Source of the DNA: Amblyornis subalaris
Lineage: Eukaryota > Chordata > Aves > Passeriformes > Ptilonorhynchidae
Length of the DNA stretch: 64,000 bases
Assembly: GCA_018881555.1 (NCBI GenBank)
Contig: JACAXG010000013.1
Location: 6,610,191 to 6,674,190 of the forward strand
Direction of reading: 5' to 3'
Position 1 is the stretch's first letter; every line of letters starts with the position of its first letter. The translations under genes were made by a program, and so were the position numbers. This document shows positions 60,201 to 64,000 of this stretch, one piece after another. The notes below the pieces were generated by a model. The model searched no databases. It saw only the letters and a program-made list of their open reading frames with translations, and was not told the origin of the DNA.

Positions 60201-62644
60201 GACTCTTTTATTCTCTTACTTGCTTAAATTAGTTTACTAATTAAATTATTTCTTAGATGTATAAAATTTTTGTTAACAGCTGAGTATAGTCAGATGCCAA
60301 GGTGCTGCACATCCAGCGGCTGGGCTCAGACACAGTAGGCTCTCCTCACCAGTTAAGTGACTTTCCATTTCCCGGTGAACTGGGAGATACGTTGTACAGC
60401 TCAGGAGCCAGGATGTACACTGGGATGGGTTCTGCTCTTCCCAAGTGGTGCATGTTGGAGTACTTCGAGCAGACCAAGGATTTGGCCCAGTAGGGTGGAT
60501 ATGTATGGCTGTTAGAGATTAATTATGTGCTTGCCAGAGGTGAACCATGAATCCCAATGTCATATTAGGATTTCAACACCTCTTNGTACAGTGAGAGATG
60601 GCTGGTCAAACCAAACCCAGCAGCAGCAAGTTAAGACAATCTGGAGAAGGGAAAGNTGACAGTGGTAGACCTGTGGCAGTGTGCCTGTCCCCAGATGGGC
60701 TTGTGCCTGATGGAGCTCAGTTGGTTATAGTATCCCATGCCTTTTTTTGGGTGAGGGAGGAGCAGTAATGCTCTGATTGTTTCCCTCCCCACCTTGTGTT
60801 GCCATCCTGCAGGTGGAGCGTGGCAGGTGCTGTGCTCTGTGCTCCTGCAGTCTGTGGCAAGCCTTGGAGCAATGTGACACATNGCATTTTTGGCATGTGA
60901 TACACCACCAGGAAGCGTTTTTGTGGCACAGGAGCTGCTGAGCCTGGGTGGTGCCTGTTCTCTGGCTCAGCAGCTGCTCCTGTCCTCTGCTTTCCTGAAC
61001 AGGAAACGTCCTTGCACAGAAACCAAGCTGAAAAGTTGTCAGTGTTAGGATGTCAGGGCCCGTCTCCTCCCTGCACACTGGTTAATGCCCATGGTTGAAA
61101 TGATGTGATTCAGATCTGTTTCTGTTTTACTAACATCCCACCTTGTTAATTTTAATAGAGGCCTTTNAACCTATTAACGAAGATATGTTGCTGGAAGTTT
61201 TAACTCTCTCGGATTGGTGAACATTTTAATTAATTAATTTACTTAATATTAGGCAGGAGTAGCCCTCAGATCCCTGTGATTCCCAGAGATTCAGTCAGGG
61301 GCCTTCAAAAGTGACTGAGAAGGTGGCTTTGNAGGCACTTTAATCTGGGCCAAGTGCTGCCAGGTTTTGGGGGTGGGAGTGGGAGGAGAGGAACCCAGTG
61401 GCAGCCCCAAGAACTGGAGCTGTAAGTTGTTGAGAAGAGGAAGACCATCCAAGGGGTGAAGTTATGTGGCACAAAGGCAGCAGAAAAAACAAAAGTAAAG
61501 CTCCTGGAATGGGGAATCAGGCTAAAAGCAAAGGGTCCCATGGCAGAAAAGATCAGGCAGATGGAAACAAGGTGNGGTGGAAGGCAGAGAGCAAGTCAAA
61601 AGAGATGGAGTGAAGGCAGAAGAATGCTGTGGCTCTAGACTGTTGATCTTGGATAGCCTAACAGCTTCCTGAGAAGGGGCACAGCCCTGAAGGAGGGGAC
61701 ATCTGCCAGGCNTGACTGCTGTAGTGCCATGGGGTGGGTGGGTACGGAGCTGACCACGTGCCTGGTGATCTTGAGGTACACGTGCGCGTGTTTTTGGCAG
61801 TGCCTTGGAGAGGCCAAGGCAATGCCCGGCAGGAGAAGCAGGGATGTGCAGCTCTTTCCCTGTGTGTGGCTCATGCTGGCTGTGCTTGGCAGGTGTTGGT
61901 GTGCTCAGCGGGCTGCTCTACGCCACCGGGGGCCACGACGGGCCCTTGGTGAGGAAGAGCGTGGAAGTCTACGACCCCGGGACAAACACCTGGAAGCAAG
62001 TAGCAGACATGAATATGTGTAGAAGAAATGCAGGTAACCACGATAAGCCTTTCTGTGGTGGCTGGCTCAGTTGTCTGTGTGTGGTTTTTAATGCAATTCC
62101 TGAGCTCGTAGTGTGTGTGATCCGTGTTGTGAGTGATGAAAACGGAAGGTGAGGGGTCTGCTCAGGAGTGGATCGGAATGTGGCAGCAGCGTGTTGTGGG
62201 GGATGAGCTAGCCCATGTCTCACTGCCTGTGCTCTGCTTTGAGGTGTGTGTGCTGTGAATGGTCTGCTCTACGTGGTGGGAGGCGATGATGGCTCCTGCA
62301 ATTTGGCCTCGGTGGAGTACTACAACCCCAGCACAGACAAGTGGACGTTGTTGCCAACCAGCATGAGCACAGGGAGGAGTTATGCAGGTAAACAGGCACT
62401 GGGAGAGCGGGCAGCAGGGGGGTCAGTCAGACACTTGAGGGCTGTGCCTCCTGAAGCTTTAATCTTACTCTTTTGTATGTTTTATGTTGATTTCAGTAGA
62501 CGAAACTCTCACAGAAATAGTAGACAGCTCTCTCGTTGCTGGCCTTTGGCTTTGCAGGATGATTGTGGCCACATGGCTGCTCCTACAATAACTGTGTCTG
62601 TCTGTCTTACAACAGGCGTGGCTGTGATTCACAAACCCTTGTGA
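18190..62644 (+). CDS. KLHL3: Kelch-like protein 3, CUL3 substrate adaptor (15 coding exons, spliced)
   Basis: Joined coding exons: 18190-18203, 25854-25970, 28924-29030, 34120-34241, 41990-42152, 45098-45207, 50035-50151, 51160-51309, 53864-53981, 54739-54936, 55749-55850, 58390-58518, 61893-62033, 62244-62387, 62616-62644. They total 1761 bases, or 586 residues plus stop, against 587 in human. All junctions are GT/AG and in phase, with no frameshift or stop. The BTB domain spans about 44-145 ([18 protein letters not shown]), BACK about 150-255, and six kelch blades about 300-582. Family knowledge: the BTB/BACK part binds cullin-3 and the kelch propeller binds the acidic motif of WNK1/WNK4, leading to their ubiquitination. 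This restrains SPAK/OSR1 and the Na-Cl cotransporter, and human mutations cause pseudohypoaldosteronism type II. The regulatory Ser433 of human (Ser432 here, RRSS) and the disease-hotspot Arg528 and Asn529 (527 and 528 here) are conserved. Identity is near certain. Confidence 0.97.
18204..25853 (+). other. KLHL3: KLHL3 intron 1 (about 7.65 kb)
   Basis: It opens inside the CpG island and contains a 20-bp minisatellite at 18532-18611. After that I recognise no gene or clear transposable element. T-rich patches occur near 19617-19645 and 19727-19738. Confidence 0.85.
18532..18611. repeat. GC-rich minisatellite, four 20-bp units
   Basis: Four consecutive 20-base units begin at 18532, 18552, 18572 and 18592, each of the form RTGCCGGRC followed by a G-rich half. 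The G runs of four to five bases give potential for a G-quadruplex on the plus strand. The array lies about 330 bases into KLHL3 intron 1. Confidence 0.85.
25854..25970 (+). CDS. KLHL3: KLHL3 coding exon 2
   Basis: 117 bases encode residues 5-44, ending in the VMNELR that precedes the BTB fold. The acceptor is TTTTTAG and the donor AG/GTACAC, with phase 2 on both sides. The N-terminal stretch at 8-17 is poorly conserved with human and accounts for the one-residue difference in length. Met32, which corresponds to an internal start used by a shorter human isoform, is present. Confidence 0.95.
25971..28923 (+). other. KLHL3: KLHL3 intron 2
   Basis: No coding sequence is recognised. It contains a short CR1 3'-end fragment (about 27485-27600, minus strand). 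The rest looks like unique AT-rich intron. Confidence 0.85.
27485..27600 (-). mobile_element. CR1 LINE 3'-end fragment
   Basis: It starts with the terminal AGAATCATAGAATTG motif. This is followed by diverged versions of the CR1 3' blocks ('gaagacttctaagatcatt', 'cactgccaaggccaccacta', 'ccctaagtgcca'). It is truncated after about 115 bases and lies in reverse orientation inside KLHL3 intron 2. Confidence 0.85.
28924..29030 (+). CDS. KLHL3: KLHL3 coding exon 3 (BTB core)
   Basis: 107 bases encode residues 44-80, beginning at the Ser codon shared with exon 2 (AG/C). It contains CDVVIVAE and the BTB signature [18 protein letters not shown], part of the dimer and cullin-3 surface. Acceptor TTTTCCAG, donor ACAG/GTACTC, intron 3 phase 1. 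Confidence 0.97.
29031..34119 (+). other. KLHL3: KLHL3 intron 3
   Basis: No gene is recognised. A modest GC-richer patch lies near 30460-30530, a short (GT)n near 32425-32437, and an A/T-rich low-complexity block at about 33681-33740. Confidence 0.85.
33681..33740. repeat. A/T-rich low-complexity block
   Basis: A TATATA stretch leads into a run of twelve A (33698-33709) and further AT-rich sequence. It is simple sequence in intron 3 with no transposon borders seen. Confidence 0.8.
34120..34241 (+). CDS. KLHL3: KLHL3 coding exon 4 (BTB)
   Basis: 122 bases encode residues 80-120, from [17 protein letters not shown] to EVTEENVQ, the second half of the BTB domain that contacts cullin-3. Acceptor ATTCCAG, donor CAG/GTAGGT, intron 4 phase 0. 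Confidence 0.97.
35026..35041. repeat. (GA)8 microsatellite
   Basis: A perfect GA dinucleotide run of about eight units in KLHL3 intron 4. Confidence 0.8.
40492..40512 (+). other. Candidate 21-nt in-frame microexon in KLHL3 intron 4
   Basis: A pyrimidine-rich tract ending TTTACAG (40485-40491) and a strong donor GAG/GTAAGC (40510-40516) bracket 21 bases. Intron 4 is phase 0, so inclusion would add exactly seven residues (AISQTLE) between Gln120 and Val121 without a stop. The human protein as I recall it has no insert at this point. This may be a lineage-specific or rarely used exon, or chance. Confidence 0.3.
41990..42152 (+). CDS. KLHL3: KLHL3 coding exon 5 (end of BTB, start of BACK)
   Basis: 163 bases encode residues 121-175, including [28 protein letters not shown] and [10 protein letters not shown], the BTB-BACK junction (3-box) that helps bind cullin-3. 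Acceptor CTTTGCAG, donor GCAG/GTGAGG, intron 5 phase 1. The first half uses AT-ending codons, while the second half is almost entirely GC-ending. Confidence 0.97.
42153..45097 (+). other. KLHL3: KLHL3 intron 5
   Basis: No gene or clear transposon is recognised. A perfect (AT)8 repeat lies at 43669-43684. The remainder looks unique. Confidence 0.85.
43669..43684. repeat. (AT)8 microsatellite
   Basis: A perfect AT dinucleotide run of eight units in KLHL3 intron 5. Confidence 0.85.
45098..45207 (+). CDS. KLHL3: KLHL3 coding exon 6 (BACK)
   Basis: 110 bases encode residues 175-211 ([34 protein letters not shown]), helices of the BACK domain. Acceptor TGAACAG, donor AAAG/GTACAG, intron 6 phase 0. 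Confidence 0.97.
45890..46000 (-). mobile_element. CR1 LINE 3'-end fragment
   Basis: It begins near the terminal AGAGTCACAGAACC motif and continues with CATTCAGGTTGGAAAAGAC, 'gatcgtcaagtccaaccact' and 'ccactaaaccatgtccctaa', all standard avian CR1 3' blocks in reverse orientation. It is truncated after about 110 bases. Confidence 0.9.
46252..46330. promoter_or_regulatory. Small intronic CpG cluster
   Basis: About a dozen CpG dinucleotides occur within 80 bases (GGGCGCGCG, CTGGCGCGGGCGCC) in an otherwise CpG-poor intron, about 250 bases after a CR1 fragment. High CpG retention suggests a locally unmethylated element, such as an intragenic promoter or enhancer, but nothing shows activity. Confidence 0.35.
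48142..48157. repeat. Poly(T) tract
   Basis: Sixteen consecutive T in KLHL3 intron 6, with no element recognised next to it. Confidence 0.8.
50035..50151 (+). CDS. KLHL3: KLHL3 coding exon 7 (BACK)
   Basis: 117 bases encode residues 212-250, beginning [20 protein letters not shown] and ending LPRDYLVQ. Almost every residue matches human (Thr to Ser at one place). Acceptor GTGTAG, donor CAG/GTTAGT, phase 0 on both sides, so it could be skipped in frame. Confidence 0.97.
50152..51159 (+). other. KLHL3: KLHL3 intron 7
   Basis: A short intron with no gene or transposon seen. A (TG)6 run at 51141-51152 lies 6 bases before the acceptor AG (51158-51159), where the pyrimidine tract normally sits. 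Confidence 0.85.
51160..51309 (+). CDS. KLHL3: KLHL3 coding exon 8 (end of BACK, linker)
   Basis: 150 bases encode residues 251-300: [14 protein letters not shown], then [12 protein letters not shown], and the basic linker [14 protein letters not shown] leading to the propeller. Phase 0 on both sides. Acceptor TTCTCAG after a TG repeat, donor AAG/GTAAGC. Confidence 0.97.
51310..53863 (+). other. KLHL3: KLHL3 intron 8
   Basis: No gene, transposon or notable repeat is recognised in this intron. Confidence 0.85.
53864..53981 (+). CDS. KLHL3: KLHL3 coding exon 9 (kelch blade 1)
   Basis: 118 bases encode residues 301-340 ([20 protein letters not shown], then [16 protein letters not shown]). It shows the GG doublet and the distant Y and W typical of a kelch blade. 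Acceptor CTCTGCAG, donor GCAG/GTAATG, intron 9 phase 1. Confidence 0.97.
53982..54738 (+). other. KLHL3: KLHL3 intron 9
   Basis: A 757-base intron, pyrimidine-rich in the middle (about 54090-54300). Nothing else is recognised. Confidence 0.85.
54739..54936 (+). CDS. KLHL3: KLHL3 coding exon 10 (kelch blade 2 and start of blade 3)
   Basis: 198 bases encode residues 340-406 ([55 protein letters not shown]). It is longer than its neighbours because it holds one full blade and the opening strand of the next. It is strongly CpG-rich compared with exon 11. Acceptor TTTCCCAG, donor CTG/GTAGGT, phase 1 on both sides. Confidence 0.97.
54937..55748 (+). other. KLHL3: KLHL3 intron 10
   Basis: An 812-base intron with a T-rich stretch just before the acceptor. 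No gene or transposon is recognised. Confidence 0.85.
55749..55850 (+). CDS. KLHL3: KLHL3 coding exon 11 (kelch blade 3)
   Basis: 102 bases encode residues 406-440 ([20 protein letters not shown], then [14 protein letters not shown]). Ser432 in RRSS is the equivalent of human Ser433, whose phosphorylation by PKC/PKA blocks WNK binding. Codons are mostly AT-ending, unlike exons 10 and 12. Acceptor AACTAG, donor GAGG/GTAAGA, phase 1 on both sides. Confidence 0.97.
55851..58389 (+). other. KLHL3: KLHL3 intron 11
   Basis: No gene or transposon is recognised. The last 150 bases before exon 12 become GC-rich. Confidence 0.85.
58390..58518 (+). CDS. KLHL3: KLHL3 coding exon 12 (kelch blade 4)
   Basis: 129 bases encode residues 440-483 ([20 protein letters not shown], then [17 protein letters not shown]). 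41 of the 42 complete codons end in G or C. Acceptor GTTGCAG, donor GCAG/GTACTG, phase 1 on both sides. Confidence 0.97.
58519..61892 (+). other. KLHL3: KLHL3 intron 12
   Basis: It holds a CR1 fragment (about 59950-60090) and a GC-rich, coding-like patch at about 59755-59860 that I cannot assign. A purine-rich stretch lies near 61430-61625. Confidence 0.85.
59950..60090 (-). mobile_element. CR1 LINE 3'-end fragment
   Basis: From the terminal AGAATTCTAGAATT motif it runs through ATTGGAAAAGACCTTTAAG, 'cactgctagactacgtcccc' and 'ccattttttgaacactccc', the reverse-oriented CR1 3' blocks. It is diverged and truncated at about 140 bases. Confidence 0.85.
61893..62033 (+). CDS. KLHL3: KLHL3 coding exon 13 (kelch blade 5)
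   Basis: 141 bases encode residues 483-530 ([45 protein letters not shown]). Arg527 and Asn528 correspond to human Arg528 and Asn529, hot spots of pseudohypoaldosteronism type II mutation at the WNK-binding face. Acceptor TTGGCAG, donor GCAG/GTAACC, phase 1 on both sides. Confidence 0.97.
62244..62387 (+). CDS. KLHL3: KLHL3 coding exon 14 (kelch blade 6)
   Basis: 144 bases encode residues 530-578 ([43 protein letters not shown]). The acceptor reads CTTTGAG, with G at -3, a rare and weak form. Homology leaves no other acceptor position. Donor GCAG/GTAAAC, phase 1 on both sides. Introns 13 and 14 beside it are only 210 and 228 bases. Confidence 0.96.
62616..62644 (+). CDS. KLHL3: KLHL3 coding exon 15 (C terminus and stop)
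   Basis: 29 coding bases complete Gly578 and encode VAVIHKPL and TGA. This supplies the closing strand of the propeller, next to a match in human (VAVIHKSL). Acceptor CAACAG. The same exon continues into the 3' UTR. Confidence 0.95.
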
Positions 62645-63255
62645 CACACGAGGAAGCCAATGTGAGGAGCAGAAGTGAAGTGGATCCAGCTAGGTGGTGT
62701 TGGGAAGATGACTGACCTCTGACTTGACCCATCTCATTGCTGTTAATGTCTTAGCATGACAAGTGATACGTTGCAAGCACCATCCACTCTGCAGTGGATT
62801 GCATAGCCAAGCGAAAATCCCTCTGGGGACATGTTCCATGCTAGACACGAGGTGTTGCTTGTTATCTGTGGTGCAATCAACTGTTCTTCTCGATGGCATG
62901 TGTCCTGAGATAAACACTGTGCTTGGACTGCAGGCACGGAATTTCTTGTGTGAAGCAAAACTGCTACGTTTGGGCATGTGAGTAAAAACGAACATTTCTG
63001 GATTTCTTCCCTACTGATGCTCCGTGCACTTTGTTGGTTGAACTACTTACTCACTGTGCCTGGAGAGTGGACTTTAATTAACACTGGCAGTGGAAACTTC
63101 TGCGTTCCAACTGAGAAAAACAGCAGAAATGGACTGGAGCAGGGTGGTCTGGCTCGAGTGTGACGCTGTGTCAGTCATACGTTTGTGTATGCCACTGGAC
63201 TGCTGTATGTATCCCTGAAACGCTTGTGGAAATAAACACCATGTGGTTTTTCTAC
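62645..63255 (+). other. KLHL3: KLHL3 3' UTR (short form)
   Basis: The UTR runs from the stop codon to just past AATAAA at 63231-63236. Downstream GT-rich sequence (63265-63285) fits a cleavage site near 63250. The human transcript has a much longer 3' UTR, so further use of downstream sites is possible. Confidence 0.6.
63231..63236 (+). terminator. KLHL3: AATAAA poly(A) signal of KLHL3
   Basis: Canonical hexamer 587 bases after the stop codon, followed about 30-50 bases later by a TGTGTGCTGTGCGTG element that suits CstF binding. Confidence 0.65.
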
Positions 63256-64000
63256 TTGCCATGGATGCTGTGTGCTGTGCGTGACGGGACCTGCTGGGCA
63301 GTGCCTTCCCTGGGGCTCAGGTCTCAGCACCTGAGCCACACAAAACTCCACAGCCCCACAAAACACGTGCTGCTCCTATGGGGTTTCTTGCTCCTGTGAA
63401 ACAAATGTTGCTTGAATAGAAAATATTCCCAACCCATGCTTTTCAGCTGTGCTGAAAGCCTCGGTTCTAGCTCTGTCCAGCGTCTCAATGCCATTTCATA
63501 ATAGAGCATTTAGATGTTAAAAAATACCTTATGGTGCCATTAATGTAGAGACATTCCAAACAGCGAGGACCCTCTGTCACCCAAGCAGGGATTAATGAGC
63601 CAAGTAAAATACCTGCAGTGTTNTAATGCTTCCAGAGCATGGAGATTAACTAATCACTGTCACTGTAATTGCTATTTTAGTCTTGCCCTTACTGAAAGCA
63701 TTCCTCTATTAGTATGAAGAACTCATAAGATTATTCAAAACAGACAAATCTAGATCCAGCTGTAAGGGACCTGTCTTCCTTATATACCAAACTGAAAATT
63801 TTCTGTTTAGGAAGACTTTGACTTTAAAATACTTTTTTGTGTCTCCCTGTGAGCTCCATCATGCTGCTGCATACAGGGGTGAGCTCCCAGCAGCTCACCA
63901 GCTGAAGGGAACTAGTGAAGAAAAATATTTTCCCTGCTCTTTTTCTTGTTGTTTGTTTTTTTTGTTTTTCCCCTGTAGATCAGCTGAGGCTTTTTGTTAT
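63256..64000. other. 3' flank of KLHL3
   Basis: AT-rich sequence without a recognisable gene. It may include a longer KLHL3 3' UTR. I see no other canonical poly(A) signal with a clear downstream element before the window ends. Confidence 0.5.

Noticed and set aside
18204..62615. Intronic microRNA corresponding to human MIR874, which lies in a KLHL3 intron
   Set aside because: I did not recognise its mature sequence while reading the introns. An exhaustive search was not possible by eye, so I do not annotate it.
1..64000. Endogenous retrovirus, bacterial-type operon or CRISPR array
   Set aside because: No long terminal repeats, viral gene motifs, spaced direct repeats or prokaryotic gene layout were seen. 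The only mobile elements I can support are CR1 fragments.

Overview
The window is a piece of a vertebrate nuclear genome, almost certainly a bird. Truncated CR1 LINE 3' ends of the avian type occur at five places. The two genes present are vertebrate orthologues in the order known from human 5q31: HNRNPA0, then KLHL3 on the same strand. Nothing bacterial, viral or CRISPR-like is visible. Isolated single n characters are scattered through the non-coding sequence, and I saw none inside a coding exon of either gene.

Layout. Positions 1-2500 are non-coding flank. A 3'-terminal CR1 on the minus strand (about 2509-2975) lies just before a CpG island that carries the promoter, 5' UTR and single-exon CDS of HNRNPA0 (4312-5247, 311 aa). 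A proximal poly(A) signal follows at 5761. The T-rich, gene-free sequence that continues to about 10.3 kb has further AATAAA signals and fits a long alternative 3' UTR. About 10.3-17.75 kb is intergenic, with one isolated stretch (13251-13314) that has excellent splice sites on both sides. A second CpG island (about 17.76-18.48 kb) holds the KLHL3 promoter and first coding exon.

KLHL3 fills the rest. I could join 15 coding exons (18190-62644) with consistent phases and GT/AG borders into an uninterrupted 586-codon reading frame. It is one residue shorter than the human protein as I recall it. The order is BTB (exons 2-5), BACK (exons 5-8) and six kelch blades (exons 9-15), and introns 9 to 14 are all phase 1. 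A short 3' UTR with AATAAA at 63231 follows.

Function. HNRNPA0 is an RNA-binding protein acting on AU-rich mRNAs downstream of p38/MK2. KLHL3 is the substrate adaptor of a CUL3 ubiquitin ligase that degrades WNK kinases and so controls renal salt transport. The two are neighbours by synteny, with no known shared pathway. The least explained items are a possible in-frame 21-nt microexon in KLHL3 intron 4, a possible non-coding exon between the genes, an unusual GAG acceptor at KLHL3 exon 14, a short uORF beside an open in-frame N-terminal extension at KLHL3, and a strong GC3 mosaic among KLHL3 exons.
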